A DNA stretch of 64,000 bases from Pseudobutyrivibrio xylanivorans. Its GTDB lineage: Bacteria > Bacillota > Clostridia > Lachnospirales > Lachnospiraceae. Made by a program: the position numbers and the translations under genes. The stretch is from positions 199,501 to 263,500 of the forward strand of contig NZ_CP043028.1 in NCBI RefSeq assembly GCF_008935055.1, given 5' to 3'. Under the pieces are notes generated by a model, which saw nothing but the letters and a program-made list of their open reading frames with translations, had not been told where the DNA came from and made no database searches. Each line of letters starts with the position of its first letter. Positions within the stretch are counted from its first letter, which is position 1. Of the stretch, positions 7,710 through 16,453 are shown piece by piece.

Positions 7710-9137
7710 ATGGGAAATAATGTAGATGTATTAGAAGTTTTTAAAGCACGTAAATCACTTGAAAGCCAAAGGGAGTTCTTGAATGTACAACACTCCTTGG
7801 GTATTATAGACGCAGACGGTGTCAGAAATGAACTAGAATTGATATCAAAAAAAGAACAAGCTATACGTGACAGACTGGTACTAAACAGTCATGTTACAGC
7901 TGATGGGTTACCTCGTTCAATAGCCCATCACGAGCCAACACCTAATAATCCCAAAGATTATTACAGTACTAAAATGCCTGATGGCAAAAAGATAAAAGCT
8001 GTCACCTATGATGGGCTTATGGAAAAGCTTTTTGCTTATTACACAACAGGTATCAGGGATTACTCTATTGAATCTGTTTTCAATGCTGCATTGCATGAAA
8101 AAGAAGTGACAGAGAATCCGAAGGCAAACACTCTCGCAAAGAATAGAGTTGATTTTAAACACTACATTTCAAAAGAGCTTGCCTCAAAGGATATCAGAAA
8201 CGTCAATGACTTAATCCTTAAGCAATACACTCAGGAATGGGTCAATAGAGAACATCCAAAGCAAAAGGCATTCTTTAGCTACAAAGGTATTCTTAACCTC
8301 ATATTTGACTATGCTTACGCTCATAAGATTATCCCTACTAATCCAGTGGAGATGATTAAAAACAAGCCTTATATGAAGTCCTGCGATACCAGAAAAGCTA
8401 AGCCAGAGGATAAGATTCTTTCCCCAGAAGAAATCGATATCATCAAAGATGAAATAAGATATCGTATGACTAAGAAGAAATGGGGAAGCTATTATATCAA
8501 TGGCTATGCAGCGCTTTTTGCTATTGAAACAGGTGTCCGTGTTGGTGAGCTCTGTGCTCTTAAATGGGAGGATATTTTAGCTACATCTATTCATATCCAT
8601 GCACAGCAGCTTTCAGTTAAAGAGAACGGACAAAAAGTTTATTACTATGACACTTGTACAAAGAATGAGAAAGGCATTTCTCAGGATGGTAGAGAGTTTC
8701 CACTTACTAGGAAAATTAAGAACTTACTTCTTGAAATAAAAGATAAGCAGGATGCTCTTGGAATTGATTCAGAATTCATTTTCTGCAATGAAGATGGTGA
8801 CTGGATTAAAAAGGATGCATACGAAACTTTCCTCAGACGATTATGTCAGTCAAAAGGTTTCCATGTAACCAACAACCATGCTCTTAGAATGTCACTTAAT
8901 TCAAATGTACTTTTACCAATGGGGATTTCTGTTGCAGATAGAGCAGCAATGTTAGGTCATTCAATTCAGACCAACTTGCAGTTCTACAGCTTTGCAAAGA
9001 AAGACTACTTAGAAAATGTAAGAGATTTACTGGACTCACAGGACGATAGCAACGAGGGAACCCTTAGGGAACCCCTCAAAATCATCCCTTTTTCCAAAAA
9101 AGAAAGCCCAGAAGCATTGATTTCTCAATGTTTCTAG
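7710..9137 (+). CDS. Tyrosine integrase of element 1
   Basis: The 475-residue site-specific recombinase has the catalytic Arg in ETGVRVGELCALKWED (near residue 279), HALRMSL (near 389), LGHS (near 415) and the nucleophile Tyr in LQFYSFAKKDY (near 424). An N-terminal SAM-like DNA-binding segment precedes it. ATG 7710 follows GGAGGG. The gene ends 13 bp before a 24-bp copy of the tRNA-Leu 3' end, the expected integrase-att arrangement. It is clearly related to the second integrase at 15004 (shared FKGVLNLIFGYA-type and IHIHAQQL segments), which fits use of the same tRNA target. Confidence 0.93.
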   Translation: MGNNVDVLEVFKARKSLESQREFLNVQHSLGIIDADGVRNELELISKKEQAIRDRLVLNSHVTADGLPRSIAHHEPTPNNPKDYYSTKMPDGKKIKAVTYDGLMEKLFAYYTTGIRDYSIESVFNAALHEKEVTENPKANTLAKNRVDFKHYISKELASKDIRNVNDLILKQYTQEWVNREHPKQKAFFSYKGILNLIFDYAYAHKIIPTNPVEMIKNKPYMKSCDTRKAKPEDKILSPEEIDIIKDEIRYRMTKKKWGSYYINGYAALFAIETGVRVGELCALKWEDILATSIHIHAQQLSVKENGQKVYYYDTCTKNEKGISQDGREFPLTRKIKNLLLEIKDKQDALGIDSEFIFCNEDGDWIKKDAYETFLRRLCQSKGFHVTNNHALRMSLNSNVLLPMGISVADRAAMLGHSIQTNLQFYSFAKKDYLENVRDLLDSQDDSNEGTLREPLKIIPFSKKESPEALISQCF

Positions 9138-9149
9138 GCCTCTTAACCG

Positions 9150-9173
9150 AATGCGGAAGGCGGGACTTGAACC
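9150..9173. repeat. Attachment-site copy between the two elements
   Basis: Twenty-four bases identical to 16430-16453 reproduce the 3' acceptor and half of the T-arm of tRNA-Leu. The next base differs (G versus C), and the downstream DNA is not tRNA. It marks the junction of element 1 and element 2. Confidence 0.85.
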
Positions 9174-9216
9174 GACATATACGTCGGGAACATCAGTAAA
9201 ATCAAGGAGGAAAAGC

Positions 9217-9306
9217 ATGCCGGCATTACCCGTTGTCCCTTTGGTTGTCTTTTTTATAGAATCCCTTAATTACAGGCATTTTTCACATATTAATAGGACA
9301 TTCTAA
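9217..9306 (+). CDS. Possible 29-residue small protein at left end of element 2
   Basis: ATG 9217 has a perfect AAGGAGG six bases upstream, and the frame (starting MPALPVVPLVVFFIESL) is hydrophobic in its first half. It lies just inside the att junction. The ribosome-binding site is better than chance, but there is no family match, so it may be a remnant. Confidence 0.3.
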   Translation: MPALPVVPLVVFFIESLNYRHFSHINRTF

Positions 9307-9319
9307 ATTGATTTAATGA

Positions 9320-9348
9320 TTGTTTTAGGTAATACAAGATGATATTAT
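9320..9348 (+). promoter_or_regulatory. Promoter of the Rpn-type nuclease gene
   Basis: TTGTTT and TATTAT are separated by exactly 17 bp, followed by the TAAGGAG site at 9354 and ATG at 9373. Confidence 0.55.
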
Positions 9349-9372
9349 TAACGTAAGGAGTAATATATTTAT

Positions 9373-10197
9373 ATGACAGATATAAACGCAAAAGTTGCGG
9401 AGCAGAATGATGCTAAGGTTAAGAAGCTTGTCGATGATATGACACTTTTCGACGATGATTTAATGACTTTAGTATTCAACCAAAATATTCCAGCAACAGA
9501 ACTTCTTTTGAGAATTATTCTTGGAAGAAAAATACAAGTAACTGATATTGAAGTTCAAGAGGAATTAAGGAGTCCTATAGTAGGCGGTAGAGATATAACT
9601 CTTGATGTTCATGCGATTGACGTAAATGGCGATGAAATAGATATCGAGGTACAAGGAAGCTCTGAAGGTGCTCATGTACGCAGACCAAGATTTCATAGTG
9701 CCGTAATCGACTCAAGAATGCTTAAAGAAGGAGATGCCTTTAAGATTCTAAAAGATTCTTATGTAATCTTCATTTACAAACATGATAAATTTGGTAAGGG
9801 ATTACCGATATATAGAGCAGATAGAATTGTTCTTGAAACAGGAGAGCCATTAAATGACGGCTCACACATTATATATGTAAATGGTAAATATAAAGGAAAT
9901 GATGAAATCGGTATGTTGATGCATGATTTCAATTCAAAGACTTCCGATGGCATGTATTACAAGGAATTAGCCGAAGGTCTACATCATTTCAAGGAAACTG
10001 AGGAAGGACGTGATGTTATGTGTGAATCAGTAAAAAAATACGCAGCAGAATTTGCAGAAGAATACAAGACTGAAGACAAAATTGAAACTGTTAAAAATCT
10101 TATGACAAATATGAAATGGACTCTTGAACAGACTCTCACTAATATGGGCGTTTCAGACAGAGAGCGTGCAATAATCACTCAGCAACTTCAAAAATAG
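9373..10197 (+). CDS. Rpn-family recombination-promoting nuclease (PD-(D/E)XK)
   Basis: The 274-residue protein matches the Rpn/PDDEXK transposase-like family. It has an N-terminal LVDDMTLFDDDLMTLVF, then ELLLRIILGRKIQVTDIEVQ and the nuclease core GGRDITLDVHAID...DEIDIEVQ (D and E-x-Q near residues 77-95). The usual ExK lysine is Q here, as in many Rpn proteins. The helical tail ends with a typical MKWTLEQTLTNMGVSD. E. coli RpnA is a DNA endonuclease promoting RecA-independent recombination. In an island it may act in defence or DNA exchange. The gene has its own promoter and terminator. Confidence 0.85.
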   Translation: MTDINAKVAEQNDAKVKKLVDDMTLFDDDLMTLVFNQNIPATELLLRIILGRKIQVTDIEVQEELRSPIVGGRDITLDVHAIDVNGDEIDIEVQGSSEGAHVRRPRFHSAVIDSRMLKEGDAFKILKDSYVIFIYKHDKFGKGLPIYRADRIVLETGEPLNDGSHIIYVNGKYKGNDEIGMLMHDFNSKTSDGMYYKELAEGLHHFKETEEGRDVMCESVKKYAAEFAEEYKTEDKIETVKNLMTNMKWTLEQTLTNMGVSDRERAIITQQLQK

Positions 10198-10211
10198 GCT
10201 ATAACAAAAGT

Positions 10212-10249
10212 AGCAGCAGGACACTATTAGTGTCACTGCTGCTTTTTTT
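10212..10249 (+). terminator. Terminator after the Rpn gene
   Basis: A long stem (AGCAGCAG with CTGCTGCT, and GACACT with AGTGTC, one bulge) ends in TTTTTTT. The next gene is convergent. Confidence 0.8.
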
Positions 10250-10256
10250 ATATTCT

Positions 10257-11528
10257 CTAAATAAAGGGCTCCAGCGTATCATTTACAGGACTAAGCATTG
10301 CTAATAAATCCTCGCACCATCCAGCCTGAACCTTGGCATCAGAGTGATTTATGTTCTTCATCCAAGAATAAACTCTTTCTATCATGGCAATAGCATTGCT
10401 TTTTGTGCTAGTAAAATACTTTTCACCAAGTAATTGCTTGAACTCGCCATAAGTATCTAATTCATCTTCGCGTCGTATAGTTTTATATGCATCCCAATTA
10501 TTGATAGCACCAGGGATTTTATTACCAATGTATCCTTGATACGTTAAATATGCAAACATCTCCATATCCGATGCATTTGTAGGGTCCACATCATTGACGT
10601 GAATGTTATAGATATGTCGTTCTCCGTTTACTTTATAGTCTACTTGGATTATAGGATCTTGCTCTGTACTTTCTTTAGGGATATATGCTCCAACAAGAGC
10701 ACTAGTCATAGAAGATACTGGAAAACTTGTTAATCCAATTCCTTTACGGTCATTTGGCACATCAGCAATATCAACACTCTCAATTTTTTCATGTTTCGAA
10801 ATAGCATACTCATATTCATCCTCTACCTGCTGAGTTGCTTTTGATATATTTTCAATTCGCTGTTCCTCTTTGGTCTGTTCTGATGGTGCAAGCTCATCTT
10901 TCTTAAGAATACAACTCTCAGTCATTTTCAGGTAGATTTCGATAAGGTCAGCTTTCTGTTTATCGAATACCTGACTAACTGACTTTTGATATTCTTCGTC
11001 AGCCCACATTTTTCTTACTTCTTCCTCTGTTGAGAATGGTGTAAAACCGCATGTTCTACCTGTTTGTATTCCATCCCCAAAGTCATGTATTGTAAAGCAA
11101 AAATTACTGCATCCAGAACTAGCCACATCGGCAGCATGTCCAGCATAATTTTGTTCAAATGCCTGAATCCAACCATTAGCTTGTTGTTCATATTTAGGAT
11201 CCTGCATCATTTTTTCAATAACAGATATATCAATTTCGATACTACATTGACCCATTTCTCCAAAATTTTCACCCACCTGATTCATGCTATTATTATAACC
11301 AAGGTTATATCCCTTAGCATTTGTGCCATTAAAATAATCATCTAAGCGAAAAGAGATATTCGGATATTTGCTACACAATTGCTTGTAATACGCTAATGGG
11401 TCATTGGTCATAGATTCTTTATAAGATATGCTCAATTGAGAACCAACTTTACCTGTATTGTTATAAGCTTTTTTATAAGCAGCGCTTATACTTGATATAT
11501 AGCTTGATGTTGTACTTACTATTTCCAT
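10257..11528 (-). CDS. Uncharacterised island protein, family member 1 (DUF6033-like?)
   Basis: The 423-residue protein has no signal peptide. Its N-terminal half carries YYKQLCSKYPNISFRL and an IDISVIEKMMQDPKY segment reminiscent of an uncharacterised Lachnospiraceae family I recall as DUF6033 (not certain). Residues about 225-423 are a module shared with the genes at 11594 and 13545: ENISKATQQVE, TSFPVSS, PKEST..DPIIQV, NIHVNDVDPTNASDMEMFAY, LLGEKYF and AGWCEDLL. Start 11528 has AAAGGAG. It is co-oriented with the next three genes. Function unknown. Confidence 0.7.
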   Translation of the reverse strand: MEIVSTTSSYISSISAAYKKAYNNTGKVGSQLSISYKESMTNDPLAYYKQLCSKYPNISFRLDDYFNGTNAKGYNLGYNNSMNQVGENFGEMGQCSIEIDISVIEKMMQDPKYEQQANGWIQAFEQNYAGHAADVASSGCSNFCFTIHDFGDGIQTGRTCGFTPFSTEEEVRKMWADEEYQKSVSQVFDKQKADLIEIYLKMTESCILKKDELAPSEQTKEEQRIENISKATQQVEDEYEYAISKHEKIESVDIADVPNDRKGIGLTSFPVSSMTSALVGAYIPKESTEQDPIIQVDYKVNGERHIYNIHVNDVDPTNASDMEMFAYLTYQGYIGNKIPGAINNWDAYKTIRREDELDTYGEFKQLLGEKYFTSTKSNAIAMIERVYSWMKNINHSDAKVQAGWCEDLLAMLSPVNDTLEPFI

Positions 11529-11593
11529 AAAACTCCTTTCCGCGGATTATTAAAGGATATTTTTATTTATATAATCCCAATAAAATCGCGTTT

Positions 11594-12904
11594 CTAAACT
11601 TCTTGTATCGCTGCAACATTCTCCATATTCAACATATCAAGTAAATCCCTACACCAGCCGGCTTGCTTTTGGGCGCTAGGATTATTATTATTCTTTAACC
11701 ACGAAAATACCTGATTAATCATGGCTTCAGCATCATTTTTTACCCCTGTAAAAAATTTTTCTCCTAGCAACTCGCGATAATCACCATATTTCTCTAATTC
11801 ATGTGTGAATTTCATTATTTGATATGCGGCCCAATTATTAAATGCGCCTGGAGTTTTGTTTCCAATGTGATCTTGATAAGATAAGTAAGCAAACATCTCC
11901 ATATCAGAAGCTGAATTTGGGTTCACATCATTAACGTGAATATTATACACATGATACTTTCCGTCATCTCCGTTAAAACGAACCTGAACAACTGGATCTT
12001 CTGATGTTGACTCAGGTGGAATAACCGCCTCAACCATATGAGAGACTAGACTAGAAACTGGAAAAGTCGTCATTCCAATAAACACGCTATCATCTGAAGC
12101 CTTTTCTGAATTTATTTCATCAACAGCTCCATGCTTAGAAATAATATAATCATTTTCAGATTCAACCTTTTGTGTCGCCTTAGAAATATTATCTATAAGC
12201 TGTTGTTCCTTGTCTTGCAAAACACTGCTTGTTTCATCAAGACTCAAATTATATTTCTCCATGGTTGCTCCCATAAGAGTTTCCATCAACTTATTGATAT
12301 GCGGCATAAAGTTTTCTAACGTAAGGTTTCCCAGACCTGCCATTTCATACTTGCCCATTTCACTTGAGAAGGTAGCAAGATAATCCATGCGCTCAAAGAT
12401 ATCATTTACCTCAAAGTCGCTCACAAACTTCATTGTTTCATCAGCAAGATTCTCTGTTTCACGAATGTATGAGCACAAAGCTGCAAACTCTGTAAAGTCT
12501 GCATCAGTAGGATCAACATTATAAGGATCTATTTCTTTTTCAAACTGTTGTCCATCTTTATCAGTACCAATGGCTGTATACTTTCTATCATCGCCATTAA
12601 CATCTATTCTGATTTCAAACTGTTGCATCACACCTTGATAAGAAAAAGCTGTAATGCCATTTGCGCCTGTAGTTGTACGTAACTCACTGTTCATTACAGT
12701 CGCTGATACAACTCGTGTATAGCTATTACCTTTATTCTTACTATCCTCTGTAAGCTCAGTAGTATTCAGTTGTTCATCTGATGATGCTTTCATAGCTTTT
12801 TCAAAATCACTATCTTTGTTATTTACAAAATTTGAAAAATAAAGATAGCTACTTGAAAAAGTACCCTGCATAAGATAATTGTTTTCAGCTAAATAATCTG
12901 CCAT
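11594..12904 (-). CDS. Uncharacterised island protein, family member 2 with internal duplication
   Basis: The 436-residue protein's C-terminal ~200 residues match the module of the flanking paralogs (NIHVNDVNPNSASDMEMFAY, LLGEKFF, AGWCRDLL). Its N-terminal half carries a second, diverged copy of the central motif (KEIDPYNVDPTDADFTEFAA after a DVNGDDRKY strand), so the domain appears twice. No catalytic motif, signal peptide or membrane segment is visible. Translation starts at 12904 behind AAAGGAG, at the end of a 70-bp structured leader shared almost exactly with the gene at 13545. Confidence 0.72.
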   Translation of the reverse strand: MADYLAENNYLMQGTFSSSYLYFSNFVNNKDSDFEKAMKASSDEQLNTTELTEDSKNKGNSYTRVVSATVMNSELRTTTGANGITAFSYQGVMQQFEIRIDVNGDDRKYTAIGTDKDGQQFEKEIDPYNVDPTDADFTEFAALCSYIRETENLADETMKFVSDFEVNDIFERMDYLATFSSEMGKYEMAGLGNLTLENFMPHINKLMETLMGATMEKYNLSLDETSSVLQDKEQQLIDNISKATQKVESENDYIISKHGAVDEINSEKASDDSVFIGMTTFPVSSLVSHMVEAVIPPESTSEDPVVQVRFNGDDGKYHVYNIHVNDVNPNSASDMEMFAYLSYQDHIGNKTPGAFNNWAAYQIMKFTHELEKYGDYRELLGEKFFTGVKNDAEAMINQVFSWLKNNNNPSAQKQAGWCRDLLDMLNMENVAAIQEV

Positions 12905-12970
12905 AAAACTCCTTTCTGCAGCTCATCTGTCAGTCAAAGCTGCTCCGCTCTCCAGAAAGGTCCGAGCGGT
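12901..12970 (-). promoter_or_regulatory. Structured leader, copy 1 of a duplicated 70-bp 5' region
   Basis: Reading on the minus strand, this segment forms two perfect 6-bp hairpins: CCGCTC with GAGCGG, then GCAGCT with AGCTGC. The second ends two bases before the AAAGGAG site of the 11594 gene. It is 69/70 identical to 14156-14225 before another member. The hairpin next to the ribosome-binding site suggests translational control. Confidence 0.6.
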
Positions 12971-12984
12971 TCTAACCCATATAT

Positions 12985-13362
12985 TTATTTAGTCCAATTT
13001 TGTCCGTAACGCCTTTCATCCTCTTTAATCATTTCTTCGAATGTATAATGCTTATTTGGATCATCCCAAAAAGTAAAAGTAGCATTTTTGAAACCTGGAT
13101 TCACCTCTAACATAGATTCCCTTAAAGTTTTAGTTTTATACTCATTGCTCTTAATTAGATCATCCACATATTTCTCCATTTCTTCTTGGTTATATACCCA
13201 TTTAGCAAATGATTTTTTCTCAGACTTACCACCTGATGTATTATCTTTGCCTTTGACGTTAGCATTATAATTCGAATCAGTATTTGTTTTTGAAGCATTT
13301 GTATTCAATTGGTAATTCATTCCCAAATAGGTTCTTTGTGATAAAATACTACCTACATCCAT
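12985..13362 (-). CDS. Small charged island protein of unknown function
   Basis: The 125-residue hydrophilic protein sits inside the paralog array. Its N-terminus is Asn/Lys/Ser-rich and low in complexity (NANVKGKDNTSGGKSEKK). The C-terminus has EVNPGFKNATFTFWDDPNKH followed by an acidic helix. It does not carry the shared module. AAAGGAG precedes ATG 13362. It may be a partner or short derivative of the neighbouring proteins. Confidence 0.6.
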   Translation of the reverse strand: MDVGSILSQRTYLGMNYQLNTNASKTNTDSNYNANVKGKDNTSGGKSEKKSFAKWVYNQEEMEKYVDDLIKSNEYKTKTLRESMLEVNPGFKNATFTFWDDPNKHYTFEEMIKEDERRYGQNWTK

Positions 13363-13481
13363 GGCGCTCCTTTCTATCGTTACTGATATTGTTAAGACAC
13401 ATTGTTTACCGAAAAGATTAGTTCGTTGGACTAATCCATATTAACTTACAATCATCTTGACCACCCCATTCACTTATAATA

Positions 13482-13527
13482 GAAAAAGCATTTTTTTCAA
13501 TATTTCAATCCATTGAAAAAATGCTTT
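13482..13527 (-). terminator. Terminator after the 13545 gene
   Basis: A 16-bp stem (AAAGCATTTTTTCAAT and its near-complement) is followed on the minus strand by TTTTTC, directly downstream of the stop at 13545. Confidence 0.65.
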
Positions 13528-13544
13528 CCGTAGCCATAATTATT

Positions 13545-14159
13545 TTATTTTTCAAAGAGATTCTGTAACCACTCACACCATCTAGCAGTCATCTGTGCAT
13601 CGGGGTGTTGAATTTGACTTATCCAGGCATGAACTCTGTCCAATAATTCTTTTGCATTAACTTTTTCGCCTATAAATCTTGATTCTCCATTTATATAGTC
13701 ATGACGATAATAGTCACCATCATAATCCTTAATCCTAGAATATGCATCATAATTATTTAATGCATTTGGTATCTTCTCACCTGTAAGTTCTTTGTATGTA
13801 AGATAAGCAAACATTTCTAAATCAGATGCATTCTCTGGATCCACTTCATTTACATGGATGTTATAGATTTTCTTCTCGCCAGACATATCTGTATATCCCA
13901 TCTGAATAATTGGATCTTCTCTAGTAGACTCCGGCGGCTCATATGCAATTACTCCAATTTTCACTCCCTCTCCTGCTGGAAAAGTTGTGATACCAACAAC
14001 CTTTCTATCGGAACTGATATCCGATTCATCAATTTGTTCAACTGCCTTACTTTTGCTATTCAAGCAGCTTTCAAAGATTCCCTTTCGCTCGCTTATGACA
14101 TTATAGCTACTTTCCTTAGCATAGCTACTAGCACGAGCTGAAATACCACATAAATCCAT
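13545..14159 (-). CDS. Uncharacterised island protein, family member 3 (short form)
   Basis: This 204-residue protein is almost only the shared C-terminal module: GITTFPAGEG, PPESTREDPIIQM, NIHVNEVDPENASDLEMFAY, YKELTGEKIPNALNNYDAY and a final ARWCEWLQNLF. It lacks the longer N-terminal region of the other two members. It starts at 14159 behind AAAGGAG within the second copy of the 70-bp leader. Nearly identical leaders with diverged coding regions suggest a conserved expression signal. Function unknown. Confidence 0.7.
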   Translation of the reverse strand: MDLCGISARASSYAKESSYNVISERKGIFESCLNSKSKAVEQIDESDISSDRKVVGITTFPAGEGVKIGVIAYEPPESTREDPIIQMGYTDMSGEKKIYNIHVNEVDPENASDLEMFAYLTYKELTGEKIPNALNNYDAYSRIKDYDGDYYRHDYINGESRFIGEKVNAKELLDRVHAWISQIQHPDAQMTARWCEWLQNLFEK

Positions 14160-14225
14160 AAAACTCCTTTCTGCAGCTCATCTGTCAGTCAAAGCTGCTC
14201 CGCTCTCCAAAAAGGTCCGAGCGGT
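14156..14225 (-). promoter_or_regulatory. Structured leader, copy 2
   Basis: This region is identical to 12901-12970 except for one base in the loop of the first hairpin. It places the same two hairpins just before the ribosome-binding site of the 13545 gene. Confidence 0.6.
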
Positions 14226-14244
14226 GGTGATAGTGACTAAAAAA

Positions 14245-14280
14245 GCGCTTATTCCAACTTCATTCCGTTGAAATAAGCGC
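14245..14280 (-). terminator. Strong terminator upstream of the array
   Basis: On the minus strand, GCGCTTATTTCAAC pairs with GTTGGAATAAGCGC and is followed by TTTTTT. It must end a transcript coming from 14281-15000, implying a leftward gene or gene remnant there. Confidence 0.7.
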
Positions 14281-14308
14281 ATCCATAGCCTTATAAAAAT
14301 ACTTACAC

Positions 14309-14452
14309 TTAGATATCGAGATTAAAATCTAGATTGTTAATGGACAATTTGAACAAATATGTAGCATCTTTATTGGAGAATACATCAATTTTAATCCTAT
14401 GAAGTCTGAATTTAATTTTTCCAATAATTACGAATAACGTAGCGATAATCAA
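14309..14452 (-). pseudogene. Possible small membrane ORF or gene remnant
   Basis: A 47-codon frame with a TTG start begins LIIATLFVIIGKIKFRLHRI and ends NNLDFNLDI, that is, one membrane segment then a basic stretch. Immediately upstream a 23-codon ATG frame (from about 14521, MEHYKKIMEKTDSN) ends in TGA overlapping that TTG. The two may be one frameshifted gene. The terminator at 14245-14280 supports former transcription. No family recognised. Confidence 0.3.
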
Positions 14453-14521
14453 TAATATTGGAAAAATTCTATTTCTAAATTAGAATCTGTTTTTTCCATT
14501 ATTTTCTTATAATGCTCCATT

Positions 14522-14822
14522 AATTTGAATTAATGGAATGGTTCTCAAATTGTATTTATAAAAAAACATAAAAATCAAGTGTACCAGTTTTCGAAAAGTG
14601 GGCCATTTTATTTATAGCAAGGCAAAAAGTGGGTCCGTTTGTTTCTTGCAAGCATAGACAAATGTCCTTTTTTTCATGGAAATTACATTCCCATGAAAAA
14701 GTTGGGCAAGCCCAAACCCTTGAGCTTAAAGGAATCTCAAAAGCTGCGCACTGTTAGTGAGAAAACAAAAAATACGGAAAAAGAGGTAAATACAATGAAT
14801 TGAAAAAAAATATAAGTAATTA
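14522..14822. other. Non-coding AT-rich stretch
   Basis: No supported gene. It contains two spaced copies of a short AAAGTGGG[CT]CC motif (near 14596 and 14630), which might be old transposon-end sequence but is too short to assign. Confidence 0.3.
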
Positions 14823-14938
14823 TTCTTTGTGGCTTTCTATTGTATCAGGATAACCTGTGCCATCAAGGACTTCGCAAGTGACAGGAGTCATCCTTGACGG
14901 CCCAGCTTATTCTGATACAGCTTAGCCAAGCAAAGAAA
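14823..14938. repeat. 116-bp imperfect inverted repeat upstream of integrase 2
   Basis: Nested arms pair across this interval: TTCTTTG-TGGCT with AGCCAAGCAAAGAA, TGTATCAG-ATAA with TTAT-CTGATACA, and GCC-TCAAGGA with TCCTTGA-GGC, leaving a loop of about 22 nt. It ends 65 bp before the integrase start. It could be a cruciform, an RNA leader or paired recombinase arm sites; the sequence does not decide. Confidence 0.6.
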
Positions 14939-15003
14939 AGTGAAAAAACGGAGGATATAACAATTTACAAGTCGTTATAGATATTTAGAAAAAGGATTTA
15001 CAA

Positions 15004-16359
15004 ATGAGAAGCAGATATTTTGTTCTCTATACAAAAGAACTTACAAAACTAATTGACAACTTTAACAGTCGTAAAAAGGAATTGGTCGAAGAATTCAAGT
15101 GTGGTATTATTAGTCGTGCCGACATGCTAGGTGAAATGGACATGATCAATTCAAAAACAATAAAGGCGAAAAGAGCTCTTGTAGCTCAGGTGCATGTTAA
15201 AGGTAATGGAACACCCAAGAGTATTCGATACGAAGAAGCTAGAGGCTTATGGGTGACAAAAGTTAATAGCGAAGTCAGATTACATTCTAAGACAGAGGAA
15301 AGCTTATTGGATAAACTCCTAGAGTATTATGATTGTTATTTAATGTCATACTCGATAGAGCATGTGTTTGAGCTGGCAATTGAGAACAAGCAAAAAACTG
15401 AGAATTGCAACAAGCTTACCATCCAAAGATATTGGGATAGTTTCAATCGCTTTATCGATGATGACTTCAGAGCAAAAGATGTTCGTAATATCACAAAGGA
15501 TGACATCAAAGCCTACACAAAGGCTACTGTCAAGAGGACTAATCCTAAGAAAAAGGCATATTATGCATTTAAAGGTGTGCTGAATCTAATTTTTGGATAT
15601 GCTCTTGAACATGACTATATTCAGAGTAATCCGGTCTTGGCGATTAACAACAGAGCTTACCTAACTGCCTGTGACAATTCCAAGCCAAAGAACGTAGATA
15701 AGATTCTTTCTAAAGCTGATATCTTACGAATTCAAAGTGAGATTTATTCTCGTATGGAGCAGAAAAGATACGACGGCTATTTTGTTCACGGCTACATGAT
15801 TCTTCTTTCCATTGAGACAGGAATGAGAGTTGCTGAGTTATGTGCCTTGAAATGGGATGATATTGATGAGAAAAGTATTCACATCCATGCACAGCAGCTC
15901 ACAGAACGACCAAAGGGTGGTAAGAATTACATTTACGCAGAATGGACAAAGGATGAGAAGGGAATTTCCCAAGGCGGACGTTTTTTTCCAATCACCACAC
16001 AGATCAGATTAATTTTGAACAATTTAAAAAATATTCAGAATGGTAAAATGATTAAGACCAAATATGTTTTCTGTGATATTAATGGAAATTGGATCAAGAT
16101 TGATGCGTATACATCATGCCTGCGCAGATTAATGAAGAGCCTAGGGTATTCAATTACTAATAACCATGCATTTAGGATGAGTCTAAACTCTAATGTATTC
16201 ATTCCTAATAATGTGTCTCTTACTAAGAGAGCAGAGCTGTTGGGTCATAGTGTTGAAACTAACCTGAGACATTATTCATACGCACAAATTGATGCAGAAG
16301 ATGATACTTTAAGCAAGCTAGAGGGTGGTTGTCCCTCAGTTGTCCTAAAAACTAGCTAA
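15004..16359 (+). CDS. Tyrosine integrase of element 2
   Basis: The 451-residue recombinase has ETGMRVAELCALKWDD (catalytic Arg near 275), HAFRMSL (near 389), LGHS (near 413) and the nucleophile Tyr in NLRHYSYAQ (near 424). It is a clear homologue of the integrase at 7710 but diverged, so element 2 is not a simple duplicate of element 1. It ends 71 bp before the att copy inside the tRNA-Leu gene. ATG 15004 has an AAAGGAT site. Confidence 0.92.
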   Translation: MRSRYFVLYTKELTKLIDNFNSRKKELVEEFKCGIISRADMLGEMDMINSKTIKAKRALVAQVHVKGNGTPKSIRYEEARGLWVTKVNSEVRLHSKTEESLLDKLLEYYDCYLMSYSIEHVFELAIENKQKTENCNKLTIQRYWDSFNRFIDDDFRAKDVRNITKDDIKAYTKATVKRTNPKKKAYYAFKGVLNLIFGYALEHDYIQSNPVLAINNRAYLTACDNSKPKNVDKILSKADILRIQSEIYSRMEQKRYDGYFVHGYMILLSIETGMRVAELCALKWDDIDEKSIHIHAQQLTERPKGGKNYIYAEWTKDEKGISQGGRFFPITTQIRLILNNLKNIQNGKMIKTKYVFCDINGNWIKIDAYTSCLRRLMKSLGYSITNNHAFRMSLNSNVFIPNNVSLTKRAELLGHSVETNLRHYSYAQIDAEDDTLSKLEGGCPSVVLKTS

Positions 16360-16371
16360 TTTTAGAAATTT

Positions 16372-16410
16372 AAAAAAATAAAAGCCCTTTAAACGTTGAA
16401 TTTAAAGGGC
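16372..16410 (-). terminator. Terminator serving tRNA-Leu, supplied by element 2
   Basis: GCCCTTTAAA and TTTAAAGGGC pair around a 7-nt loop. On the minus strand the stem is followed by TTTTATTTTTTT. It lies left of the att core, so it belongs to the island and would terminate the tRNA transcript and perhaps the convergent integrase. Confidence 0.75.
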
Positions 16411-16429
16411 ATTACAGTGATTAATAACC

Positions 16430-16453
16430 AATGCGGAAGGCGGGACTTGAACC
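16430..16453. repeat. Attachment site within tRNA-Leu
   Basis: This 24-bp core, shared exactly with 9150-9173, covers the acceptor 3' strand and part of the T-arm. The tRNA remains whole because the element carries the same sequence. Confidence 0.85.

Noticed and set aside
14580..14660. Possible insertion-sequence end (two AAAGTGGG-type motifs)
   Set aside because: The motifs are only 9-10 bp and no transposase or matching opposite end was found.
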